Source of the DNA: Beta vulgaris subsp. vulgaris
Lineage: Eukaryota; Streptophyta; Magnoliopsida; Caryophyllales; Amaranthaceae
Assembly: GCF_026745355.1 (NCBI RefSeq)
Contig: NC_079203.1
Coordinates: 44,248,081 to 44,312,080 of the forward strand
Reading direction: 5' to 3'
DNA: 64,000 nt
Shown here: positions 21,027 through 32,187 of the stretch, one piece after another
How the letters are laid out: each line of letters starts with the position of its first letter
How positions within the stretch are numbered: position 1 is the first letter of the stretch
The notes under the pieces: generated by a model
What the model was told of the DNA's origin: nothing
Seen by the model: the letters and a program-made list of their open reading frames with translations, nothing else
The model's database searches: none
Position numbers and translations under genes: made by a program

Positions 21027-24000
21027 ATGATCAGATGGGTTCTTCCTTCACTTCGCTCTCCTTTCACTACCAATTCTTCTCCTCCTTGCTGTTCGACTTC
21101 TTGTGAGTTCAAATTCTGTCTTTTTTGTTTCTTTTTAGTGTCTGATTTTGTTGATTAGTATATAGTAGTTCTTAATTTGTTGTTGTTCTTTGTAGCAAAA
21201 ATTATGGGAAATATTTGGTCTTTGCATAACAAATTTGCATAATCTCATTTTAGTATAGTAAATTTTTGTGGGTATAGTTTTGGTTGTCCAATTTATAACA
21301 CATATTGCTGGAATTGAACTACAGTTGCTTATATCTATAATTGCTACAAAGTTTGGTACTTTAGTGTAATGCAGAATATATTTTGTATAATGATTAACCC
21401 CTCCATGAAACTGAAGGGGCTTTTCTTGTTCTTTTGACATGTTTCTATGCTTATTAGTGCCTTGGTGTGTGATCTGATGTAATTATTTAAAGAAAACATA
21501 ATTGCCCACAATATTTTCAAATATAATATATAAAATTGTGACGTGGGATGTGATATAATCCTAAGTCTCATTTAAGACCGTTTTACCATGATCGGTAACT
21601 TGCTGTCTTAGAGGGGTCACTTGTACTAAGACCCGGGGTGACCCGTTATCTCAAATTTACCCCCTTAATTCATAGAGTGACTCTTTTAACTTACAAAGGA
21701 ATCCTTTTCGGAGATAAATTAAGGTGGACTCATACTAATTTATGTAAGGCGGTCTTACACAAGACTTACTAGTGATACAAAGCACAAGTTGATCCTTTTG
21801 TTAATATCAATGAGATAATAGACTAATCACTGAGATTTGTGTATACTATCATGTCTCAGTGGCATGACTCAAGAATCTTGAAGAGGTATAAAAAGAGGGG
21901 ATGACAGGGATCTTTTTGGAGATATTCTGGGGTGTGATTTGTATTGTTCACAGATGTGAAAGATTAACTAAGGCTTCCTCTTGATATCATGCTAGTAGGT
22001 TAATCAATGGTATATTGAAGTGCTCGACTGAGGCCTGGGAGCCATAATTATCGGATACTATAAACATGGCAGACGATTCCTTAGCTGATAGATTAGTCCA
22101 TGAGCTATTAGGGTTGGTTGATCGTAGTTGATTGTTGTTAGTTGCTTGAGTTGTGTTACTGACGTGCAAGGAAATTGACGTTATTACTGTTGATGCTCAT
22201 TTATAGTAGCTTTTTATCCTTTATAGCAAAAAGCTCCTAAATCTAGCTGTTCGAAATTTCGGGTTTTGAACCCAAATTTCCTCTGAATAGTTGATTGTCG
22301 AATACAAGTATTAGAGGTTTGACTATATTAAACTTTAAGACAAAAAAAGATGCCAATTAACTAATATTTGGACAAACCTGTCTTTACATGGCAGGCCTAT
22401 GAATAATGATGCTGCATTACTGCTATTGTTATCTATACTTTCACAAAAAATGTCACCTTTTATTTTAAGAAAGCTGAGAAAGAATACCCATTGGACCACA
22501 TACTTATAATTGAGAAAAGTGTGTCTGGTGACTCTCCTTTTACACCCTCCGGAGCTTCTAGTAGTTATGTTGAAATACTTTTGCATATCCTTTCCGACCT
22601 TCTTATCACGGAGATCTTCACATAATTGTGACTGTTTGATACAGGGTACATGGCTACCCTTGCTTAACCCTTTCCAAATTCATCCATTTAATCTGTTTTC
22701 CTGCCTGGCGAAATGTTTGTTGAAAGTTGAAACTTAATATCGTATGAGCTGATAATTCCATTTCAAGATTTGAAGTTATGTCTATAAAGGTTAGACTAGG
22801 TTAGCTTCAGTTCCTAGCTATTGTGTTGATTCTTTTTTAATAATTCTGCAACTTACAGTTCGCGGTAAAGAGCTTGATTTTGGCTCAGCAAGGCTGTCCC
22901 TCTTGACTATTGGCTTTGATGAGAGTGAAATGCTGCATAAAGACACATTAAGACCAAATGCAAGCTCACCTTCAGCTCCACAAATCCTTGAGAATGACTA
23001 CTCAAACTTGGAGGTATTAAGGTTTATAACTGACTCGATTTAACGATATTTCGAGCATGCCTAATTTTTTTTTCCTAATCCAGATGACTATCAGTAAATC
23101 ATCCTGCAAAAGTTTGCATAATATGATCAATGATACTCAAGTAATATTTGACAGAGACACCTCTGTGTATGTTCGAAGTGTACAAGCGTGTAATGCTTCA
23201 CATTTTCATCTACTAATGGAAAATATTAATGTACTTGAGGATAAAGTCTCTGATTCGGAGCTAATGAAGCTCGAAAGAGATATTTTAGTCCAGTTAGGAA
23301 GGCTGGGAGCGCTGCAGCTGTTTCATGCATGTTTATCTAGGACCATGGATATGTCAAACTTACAAGATCAGGTCACTGAACATAGCCGAGTGGCTGATAG
23401 AAAATACAATGATTTGACAAAAAATGTGGTCTTGTCAAAGAGAAAGGAAGAAAGAAAATTAAGACAAGAGAAGAGGTTACAAGCCACCAGCAAAAGATGT
23501 GCTTGTAGATCAGAAAGCTCCAGTGAAAGTTCCATGCATCATGTAGTTTCTTCTGCGGCAAAGAAGACAAGGGCAAGGGGGAGAAGAGCAATGATTGCCA
23601 AAAATGAAGCAGAAATGTCAAGGGGAATTAAGGTTCTCTCTTCTCGTTATTATGATATGATTGTTACCTTATATTATTTTTTTACTTTTGATGCGTAGCA
23701 TACTCTAGGCTGATTGCTTATTATGAACCCTGATTGTTTAAGGTAGTTGCACAACTAGAAAAGGTAAAAGCAACCTTGGAAAAGGATTGTGGGAGGGCAG
23801 TGACTCTAAGTTGCTGGGCCGAAGCAGCTGGTATTGATGAAAAGGAGTTGCAGCATGATTTGCACTTTGGTTGGTATTGCAGGGACGAACTCCTTAAAAG
23901 TGGCCGGTCCTTGGTGGTGTACCTTGCAAGATATTATCGAGGACTAGGAGTGGCATATGAAGACTTAATTCAGGTAATTGAATATCTCTTTCCTATCTCT

Positions 24001-26650
24001 TAAAAGGACTTCAGTGGAGTGCCGGGGAATATAGACCTTTGAATTTTTTTTTCTTTGATTGCTTCGGTTTCTAATTTGCAACTGCATTAGCCTTAAAGTT
24101 TGAGTATTCACCAAAAACCACTTCTTTGGGTCAGTTTCTGCGACTTCAGAATAGGTGATGGCATCCTGCCTAAAAGATAGGCACAAGTAATAAAGAAAAA
24201 ATTACAAGGAGTTGAGCCTTAAAATTCCTTAATTCTGACACAAGGTACTTATTACATCGACTAGTACATTAGATCTAATAGAACGATTTTGCTGTATCCT
24301 GACCAATAACAATCCAACCCATTTCAGGAATAGACAGATTAACCACCAAAATTACTTGTTACAGATAACTTCTTGTTGTTGCATTGAAACATAAAAAATG
24401 CTGACTATATGGATTAGTAGTAAGCTAGTTCTTTTTTTATGTTTGAACCTTTTTTGGGCTTTACACAAAGATAATTGTTTGTTAAATGGGTCTAATGACT
24501 GGATTAACATATCCAGGCTAACCTTTTGTTTTTGGAGTTGTGTGCTGGTTTTCATGACGATAGCTCATAGCTGTTTGTTGATATCTTTCTATAGGCGGGG
24601 AACATAGGAATATTGCAAGGTGCTGAAAGGTTTGACCACACAAGGGGATATAAATTCTCTACATATGTTCAGTACTGGATCAGAAAAGCAATGTCTCAAT
24701 TGGTATCTCGACATGGAAGAGGGATAAAAGTTCCTGTATGTTTGTTGAATATTATGGCTATTTATTTGTTTTCAGCTTTGTTCTTGAGTTTTATACTTTT
24801 CCTATTTCATGTAGCTGACATTGAGCACTACAATAAACCGCGTACAAAAGGCTCGAAAGATGCTTAAAAGAAGTCGTGGAAAACACCCAGATGATGTTGA
24901 AGTTTCAAAATCCACAGGTCTTTCTTTGGATAAAATAAAATCTGCCAATAATTGCTTGAGGATCGTGGGCTCACTTGATCAGAAAATTGGAGAGTACATT
25001 AATGTTAAATATCTGGTAAGACGCTACTACTACCTAGCTTGGTCCTCTAAATGATTTGTTTGTGTGTGGTACTCCATAATAGTTAAAACTGGAGCCATGT
25101 TCCAAGCTGCGTTAGTTTTATTTAATGTATATGAAAAGTTTGGGTATTCATAATTACACTTTTAATTTCAAGGTAAGTATTCAATTGGTATTAATAAATC
25201 AAAATTTAATAGATTATGCAGATATATAATTGGTGCTTTATAGTATGACCTATAATTAGTTTTCCAAGACAAATATGTAGTATTGATTCTTGGTGTTTAG
25301 GTGGAAAATTTAGGAGGGAAAACCTGTTTTAATGGCTTCCCAATGTAAGTATATAACTAGGTAATACCCGAGCAATGATTAGTCTTCTCATTAAAACTTC
25401 TATCATAAGACAACCTGGCTATCAAAAAGTTGTCATTAAGTGGAAATAATGTACCTAGATGCCTTTATTGTAAAAACTTGGTGAGTTTAGGAGGGAACTT
25501 CAGTGGATTTGGAATGGAAGAGACTGGCTCCCATATTAGTACATAGCATAGATATTGATATTGTATTGCTTAGCCTGAAATATCTTGCACGTACGCTCCG
25601 TTCTTTTTCGTAGGAGTAAGTAATTGTCATCATATCTGAATTTTGATCTTAATTTCCAGATGATTGAAATATTAATCTCCATATGTCCACCTGCATGATT
25701 TGAAATTGTGTTCACTTCCGTGAATCTGAGAGTTTTGAAAACCATCCTTCGATTTTTTGTCTGATTGACTAATCAAAGGGAAAATTGCTGTAATTTTTTT
25801 TAAGATGGTAAATAATGTGATTTACTTTTTGCTAAAAACCGGGCCTTTGTAGGTCGGTTCGAGCATATTCCTCTACTCCCTCCTCGCCCAGAGCTTTGTC
25901 TATCTTTCTGTTTTGTGATGTCTTGAATACCTTACCCATTTTCATTTTGGAGTTAGCTCCACTATCTTCACTCACATCTAATATTTCTTTTTTCTTAATT
26001 TTAGATTATTCACTTTTTTTAATTTTACTTTGTTCCTCTCTTCTCGATCAATTAATATTACCGACTATTGTTACTTTTTCCTCAATATCAAGTTACTCGC
26101 TATATTTAATCACATCTACTTTTCCTTTCTGTCTTTAGTAAAATATTACTCTTCCTAAAACTATGCGCCCAAACTAAAAGGGTACAATTAATTAGTAACG
26201 ATCTTATATAGCTTGATTGGAGAATGAAGGTGAGTAAATAGAATCGAACAACAATGATTTCTTCCTTTTTTTCCTCGGGATTTGTTGTCATTCTTGTCTA
26301 TAATACTAAATTTGATTCATTTTGGTTAATAGAGTAGAATTTAACTCCATTTGCCATCCGCGACACAGGAATGCACTCCGGATACTTCACTAGAGGTGCC
26401 GGAAAAAATTATAATGAAGCAGCATATGAAGAGTGACATCCATAAGCTCCTACAAGGCCTCGATCCTAAAGAGAGACGGGTTTTGTCTCTAAGGTATGGT
26501 TTGGAAGGGCATAGTATGTCACTTCATGAAGTTGGAAAGATTTTTGATGTAAGCAAAGAATGGATCAGAAAAATGGAGAAGAGGGCTCTCACCAAACTAA
26601 AGAGCGAAGAGAATCGAACAAGTTTAAGGCATTATATGAATCTGTATTAG
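21027..26650 (+). CDS. Plastid RNA polymerase sigma-70 factor (SIG family)
   Basis: Seven exons: 21027-21102, 22859-23013, 23084-23632, 23743-23973, 24595-24735, 24815-25015 and 26369-26650. All introns are GT-AG and frames join, giving 544 aa. The start at 21027 is favoured over the ATG at 21035 because only its phase joins exon 2. The Ser/Thr-rich, acid-poor N-terminus suits a chloroplast transit peptide. Residues 200-250 are Lys/Arg-rich. Region 2 follows: [15 protein letters not shown] (about 315), then [20 protein letters not shown] (about 347-366), covering core binding and -10 recognition. Exon 6 is region 3. Exon 7 carries region 4, with the -35 helix-turn-helix [20 protein letters not shown] (about 502-521). 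Such proteins direct the plastid-encoded polymerase. It resembles SIG2/SIG3/SIG4 more than SIG5, but I cannot fix the paralogue. Confidence 0.93.
21562..21768. mobile_element. Possible MITE in sigma gene intron 1
   Basis: TAAGTCTCATTTAAGACCG at the left faces CGGTCTTACACAAGACTTA at the right, an imperfect inverted repeat about 207 bp apart. Terminal TA on both sides would fit a Tc1/mariner-type TSD. No ORF. Confidence 0.5.
25016..26368 (+). other. Sigma gene intron 6
   Basis: A 1353-bp intron before the exon encoding region 4. No recognisable gene inside; a pyrimidine-rich stretch lies at about 25870-26140. Confidence 0.8.
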
Positions 26651-27009
26651 AAATGGAACTTGCACAAATCAGTTGCTTTTGTAGTTTTTCATCTCTTGTA
26701 TCTTGTATTATACAAAATTCCTTTGTATAGAAGCCTCTAGATTATATATTGTATTACTTAATATCCTTCAGTTGGTTATAATATAAGAATATACTTCATA
26801 TGCTTTTGATGAAGAAATGTGAATATAGGACTATAGGAGTATTGCACTTGTGTCAGTTTGTTACTGAGATCTCTTGAGGAGCAATAGAGCAATAGAGCAA
26901 TAGAGCATAAAGCATTTGTCACCACGTAATTGTATACGCGCAATAGTTCAAGTTTTCCAAGTTGGTCTATAGGAATGCCTAAATTCTCTCATGGAGGATC
27001 ATAACAGAT
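26651..27009 (+). other. 3' flank of the sigma gene
   Basis: Probable 3' UTR and downstream spacer. A short GCAATAGA tandem (three to four units) is at about 26880-26905. No RNA gene seen. Confidence 0.5.
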
Positions 27010-29190
27010 AATGTCCCATCCATAGCATCTTTGTAAAAAAAAATGAAGTATTTTTATTAGAATGGAAAGATATAAATGTATAAGTATTTAACAAATGTAA
27101 ATCTCGTATGTTACCTAATATACCAACAAAACACCAAGAACAAGAATTAAAATACTTAGCTAAATAAACAATATCATCTAAAATTAAATGAAAACAACTG
27201 GTTCCTTCTTCCTTGCAGTTGATGGCATCAATCACTCCCAAGCTATCGTTCTCAACTATGATATCCGAATAGTTGTACTCGAAAGCAAGCTTCATTCCAA
27301 ACAAAATTGCATTGGCCTCTAACAACTAAAGAACCCCAGCACCCAAGCCTTGGTACGCCGCACACACCAGCAACACCCCTTCGCTACTACGATCGCCACA
27401 CCAAGCCTCGCTGCCACCTCCTTTAGCACCCCACCATCGAAATTCACCTTCCCCATTGGAGGAGCAGCACCGCAACCCGACATAGACCTCGGCACCCCCT
27501 CATTCTCCTCCCCCATCTCCAGCATCAAGTTTGACACATACTCCACCACTTGCCGAGGTGATTCCCTCTAATTCTCAAAAATTATCCAGTTTCTAGCACT
27601 CCAAATGACCCGCCACAACACCATTACCCACTCTTTCATCTCCCAGCCAACTTACAAAAAACCTCCAACACCCAGTCAAGAAAAGTCGGTCCTCGATGCT
27701 CCACCAGCCAGGACAATCCCGCAGCTTCCCACACCCCCGCAACGAACACACAACCTAGAAATGCATGTTGCCCACATTCCATCGCATCCCCGCACAACCC
27801 GCACGTCTTGTCAATACTCGACACTCGAATATGCAGCCCAACCTTGGTGGGAAGGGCTTCATGGCACGCCATCTATAAAAAGAAACCTTTGTTCTAGGAA
27901 GAACCTTTGCACTTCACACAACATTCCACACACGTTTATCCACCCGATGAGAGAAGGAAGGGACAAGCTCAATGCAATATAATAGTCACCAAACATAGCA
28001 TGATACGAGACCGAACCGAGCACATACCCTTTTGACTAAGTCCCAGCAGCGTTTATCCGGAGGTTTTCTAGCAGTTAGAGGAATAGCTAAAACACGCTCA
28101 CTCTCAAAATGAAGAAAGAGCTCACGCACCTTCACTTCATCCCACACCGCATACCCCTCCACCATTAACTCACTGACTAACATATTCTCCACACCTTGAA
28201 CTCTAGGGGATAGAATACACCTCGATTGAGTGGTTGGAATCCACGGGTGACCACACCTTAATATGTACGCCATCTCTGACTCTCCATCTTCAACCTCTTC
28301 GAACAACCCATTTAGCTTCACAAATACTCCGCCAAGTAGGGATGGGCAAGGGTCGGGTCTGGGTCGGGTCCATCTGGACCCTAGACACAGACCCTATTTT
28401 TTTTGCAAACCCGGACCCGGACCCTAAGGGTCTGAAAAAATTGGACCCTGACCCAGACCCTCAGGTTCTGGAGGGTCTAGAGGGTCTGGAGGGTCTAGGC
28501 CTAAAGAATTATTTTGCCAAATTTTTAGCATTATTAATATCAATAATCATCTGAAATTCGCATGAAACAAACACAAAAAATCGCATGAATCAAACGCAAG
28601 AATTCGTCTGAAACAAACACAAATATATAAATTGAAACAAACGCAAACTTATAAACTGAAAAAAAAAACGAAACAAACACAATTCCAAACATACAAAATG
28701 AAAAAAAAAAACGAAACAAACACAAACATACAAGCTGAAAAAAAAAGAAACAAACACAACTTACATAAGAGTTCATAATGGGTGTTTTAGTCATTTAGAA
28801 AATCAATTTGTTTTTTTTTTAAAGTTAAAATGTATATATTAAATAAGTTTAGGGTCTAAGGGTCGGGTCTGGGTCCAAAATTTTAAGACCCGGACCCTAA
28901 AAAATTCACTTGGACCCAGACCCGGACCCTTAGGGTCTGAAAAAGTTGGACCCAGACCCTTAAATTAGGGTCGGGTCCAACATGGTCCGGGTAGGGTCCT
29001 GGACCCATGCCCATCCCTACCGCCAAGTATATAACTAGGGTTATTACCCAACATCGCCTCATCAAAGGAGCAATTAGGAAAAATATTTACCTTTCAATAC
29101 CAAACTTCTAGAAGATTACCTCCCCCTAAATCAATACTCTTGCGCGCAATTATTTCCCCATAAAATTTAACCCCATAATAATTCCTTGTA
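27010..29190 (-). pseudogene. LINE (plant L1-type) 3' fragment, copy 1
   Basis: Reading leftward on the minus strand there is an ORF2 region with FPNCSFDEAMLGNNPSY (about 29100-29040), interrupted by a hAT insertion. Then comes a zinc-finger segment with CGLCGDAMECGQHAFLGC (about 27810-27740), then an RNase H domain starting KVNFDGGV (about 27500) and continuing LEANAILFGMKLA with the VENDS motif (about 27325-27230). Frames are broken. This is the usual C-terminal order of plant L1 ORF2 (reverse transcriptase, zf-RVT, RNase H). The reverse transcriptase core itself is missing. Confidence 0.8.
28337..29019. mobile_element. hAT-type MITE with GGGTC-rich core, 683 bp, 8-bp target duplication
   Basis: CCGCCAAG is duplicated at 28329-28336 and 29020-29027. 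The ends TAGGGATGGGCA and TGCCCATCCCTA are perfect inverted repeats. Both flanks of the core are packed with GGACCC/GGGTC words; the middle (28550-28790) has AAACAAACACAAA-type repeats. It splits LINE copy 1. No ORF. Confidence 0.9.
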
Positions 29191-29193
29191 TAT

Positions 29194-29638
29194 ACCAGGC
29201 GACCCTAAGGGTCTAGAAAAGCTGGACCCGGACCCTTAGGGCCTGCGGGGTCTAGGGTCTAGGATCTAGCCTATTTCCTTTATTTTTAATACTCTTGCAA
29301 TTATTTCTTGACTTTAGATAATGCCTATCTATGGTCTGTGGGTCTAGGGATCTGGGTACAGGATTTAGGGTGCAAATGACAAAAGTTGGAATTTTAGAAT
29401 AAATACGAAGTTTTTTTTGAAATACAAAAGGCAAACATAATATTATGACTTTAGGGTTCAACCGTAGGGTTTGAGTAGCGTGTGGGTCTAGAATATTAAG
29501 ACTCGGACCCCCGATTCTAAGAAATTCACCAGGACTCGAACCTAGACCCTTAGGTTCCAAAAAAAAGTTGGACCTAAACCCTAAAATTAGGGTCGGGTCC
29601 TAGGGTTCGGTTATGGTCCTAGACCCATTTTCATCCCT
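29194..29638. mobile_element. Degenerate relative of the GGGTC-rich hAT MITE
   Basis: CCCTAAGGGTCTAGAAAAGC at the left and GGTCCTAGACCCATTTTCATCCC at the right parallel the inner parts of the 28337 element. The left terminal motif is gone and the right is degenerate. No TSD was found. Confidence 0.6.
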
Positions 29639-29644
29639 GGGTAG

Positions 29645-29865
29645 TAGCATCTACATCATGGCTACAAGATGTAAATTTTCTCAATTCTTCTTTTAGGCCA
29701 TGTTTTTGTTTCAATCTATTTTTGTTAGGTCTGTGTTGTGATTGCTTTTGTGTGCAATCCTCTGATACATTTTCAGAGTAGTTCTATGTTTAGTTGGTAT
29801 TGCACTTAACTGATATATTTATCAACGGATTGATTAGAATACTTTGCTATATCTCTATTTTATGT
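29645..29865 (+). pseudogene. Displaced copy of the exon 1/intron 1 junction of the glycine-rich protein gene
   Basis: From about 29645 the sequence follows 44677 onward: it repeats the end of exon 1 (CATCATGGC, then ACAAGATGTAAATTTTCTCA, which includes the splice donor) and about 170 bp of intron 1, for example TTAGTTGGTATTGCACTTAA. One base is missing in the coding part (GCTACAAG against GCTTACAAG), and about 27 intron bases are absent. It abuts a degenerate hAT element on the left. It is a gene fragment, not a working gene. Confidence 0.85.
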
Positions 29866-30072
29866 ATTCTGGAGTACTCACACAAATAAAAATACAAACT
29901 TCCATATTGTAAAGCCCTCATACAAATTATTCCGTCCTCTTTGTAATAAAATATCTCAAAGACCCTCATAATAGTGATATAGCCAAGTATCTGTATTGTA
30001 TACAAAATGTAAATGTATTTATCCCTACCCCCTATCGTCTTCAATAAACATGCGCATGTAAGTATAATTAGT

Positions 30073-30286
30073 AGGAATTGGGATTGACTCAAGTGGTGAG
30101 CTTTTCCATCTTTCTTAGCAAGGTTTAGGGTTCAATTCCTACCCCAAACATTTGCTTGAGATTTAAGGAGGGGGGAGTTAGTTGGGGGTGTCTGGCTTGT
30201 AATGGGCCTCTGGATGGGGACGACCTGTGCGAGGACAGCCTAGAATAATTCTTATTACCAATTTTTTTTAAAAAAATAAAAAATTT
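30073..30286 (+). mobile_element. tRNA-derived SINE
   Basis: Near the 5' end is GACTCAAGTGGTGAGC (A-box like), followed about 35 bp later by AGGGTTCAATTCCTACCCC (B-box like). The body ends in an A-rich tail (30270-30283). Imperfect direct repeats AAGTATAATTAGT (30060-30072) and AAGTGTAGTTAGT (30287-30299) match 11 of 13 and serve as the TSD. Confidence 0.85.
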
Positions 30287-30692
30287 AAGTGTAGTTAGTT
30301 AAACTCATACTCATAGAATCAGTTCAAAATTCCTAATCCAAATGACTCAATTTCTCATCTTCACTTAATCTTTCTCGGATTCCAAGTATGTGTCGGAGAG
30401 AAAGAAATGAAAATTATGTCGAAATCTGAGGAGGGTCTCATGAATTATGATACAAAATTTGAGTCGACATCACCCATGATGAAAGTTGGAACAAGAAATT
30501 TTTCATGTGTTTTCCCCCACTAGGCTACATGGTGTTTGACAAGGAAAGATGGGAGCCGTGTATGATACTAATATTCTTGTTTTATGCGTTTAGCTTGACA
30601 TATATGTCTCCTTTTACCTTTTTAGGCTATAGTATTATAACAGCATGATTTTCCAAAAAAATACCAACACAAGTATTTCACCAAATATTTAA

Positions 30693-31050
30693 AGAAAATT
30701 GACAATAGAGGTTTGAACACTAGGCGATAATTTTTAAAAGGTTTGAAATTTGAACTATTGATTAACCTGTGTAGGTCCCAACTTTAGGGGTCTTAACTTT
30801 TAGCGGACCTCGGTGACTTAAAACTGACGATTTTTTTTTAAAATCTCACCTAGTTCCTACTTCCCTCCCTCAATTAACCCTTCTGATGTGATCCAAGTTT
30901 TACAAGTTATGACATATTAAGCCAGTTTCAAGTCATTAAGGCCCGCTAAAAGTTAATATCACTAAAGTTGAGACCTACACAGGTTAATCAATAGTTCAGA
31001 CCTTTTAAAAATTATCACCCAAAGTTGAGACCTCTATCGTCAATTTTTCC
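30693..31050. mobile_element. MULE-type MITE with long arms, 358 bp
   Basis: AATATTTAA is duplicated at 30684-30692 and 31051-31059 (9-bp TSD). Inverted arms of about 150 bp share words such as GATAATTTTTAAAAGGT and TTGATTAACCTGTGTAGGTC. No ORF. Confidence 0.8.
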
Positions 31051-31059
31051 AATATTTAA

Positions 31060-31801
31060 TCAAAGTTGCCTCCAACAAAAGAAAAGAATTTGATCAAAGT
31101 TGCTAAGTTATTATCAGCGACAATTGACAAATCCATGTAATTCTTGGAAATTGTCCATTTCATCTACGTGTTTTGTGCTTTTTTGTGTGGCTGAATCAAT
31201 TTCAAAAGATTGGCATAGGTTTTGAGTATGGAGTACATTATAAATTTGATGCTGATTTTGCGTTGCTGTAATTACGTTTGCCGCATTCCTACTGCTTCCC
31301 AAGTTGATGAGATTTTGTACTCTTCTATGAGTTGGAATGTTGGGGCATTATTTAATGCTACGTGCATTTGGGATCTTTCACTTCCTTGATTGCTTTGTTC
31401 ATGTTAGTATGATAGTATCTCATGTGATGCAATATTAAACAACTTGGATTAGTCTATGACATGACACTTGTGTATGTGGGTTAAGTCAAACTTTGCAACA
31501 CAAGTCAGGAAACATCTACACCATATTTAGGAATCATTAGAATGGGATATGAATCATAATAATGATTAAAATGTATTTTATAGCTTTGTGTGTACTATGC
31601 TCTTAGCATATAGTTGAGTTATATTGGTGTCAATTTGTTTGCTTATTTAAAGAGTTATGTAAAGAAGTACATAAATGTAAAGGAAGAGTTTTATATGAGC
31701 AAATGGACCAAATATAAATCTAGGTGTACTTAGTTTTACATATACACGTCCATTCTCAATTAGTTACATTTTGCTTGAAATCTAGCATCAGTTTGAAATT
31801 C
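31060..31801. other. Intergenic, nothing recognised
   Basis: AT-rich sequence with no supported gene or element. Confidence 0.6.
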
Positions 31802-32187
31802 ATGTTAGAAATTATTTTATCTTATAATGATATATGAGAAATTATATGAGATATACCTTTTTTTTAGGCTATTTTTTTTGGTGATAAATGAGGACCAAAG
31901 AACCCAAGTAGCTAGCCAAAGGCATACAAAGAAACGAAAGCTAGCAAACTAACTAACTAAGACACGAAGAAAAAGAAATCAAAAGCACAACAAGATGTTA
32001 GAAATTATTTTATCTTATAATGATATATGAGAAATTATATGAGATATACCTTTTTTTTAGGCTATTTTTTTTGGTGATAAATGAGGACCAAAGAACCCAA
32101 GTAGCTAGCCAAAGGCATACAAAGAAACGAAAGCTAGCAAACTAACTAACTAAGACACGAAGAAAAAGAAATCAAAAGCACAACAAG
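31802..32187. repeat. Perfect tandem duplication, 2 x 193 bp
   Basis: The unit starting ATGTTAGAAATTATTTTATC at 31802 starts again at 31995, and I read no difference between the copies. Each unit contains flanking DNA, the A-rich (T-rich on this strand) 3' tail and the 3' end of LINE copy 2. Confidence 0.95.

Noticed and set aside
27605..27982. A 125-codon plus-strand gene
   Set aside because: Antisense shadow of LINE copy 1; the minus strand carries the zinc-finger cysteine motif.
30073..30160. A functional tRNA gene
   Set aside because: The boxes are part of a SINE with A-rich tail and TSD; acceptor stem pairing was not found.
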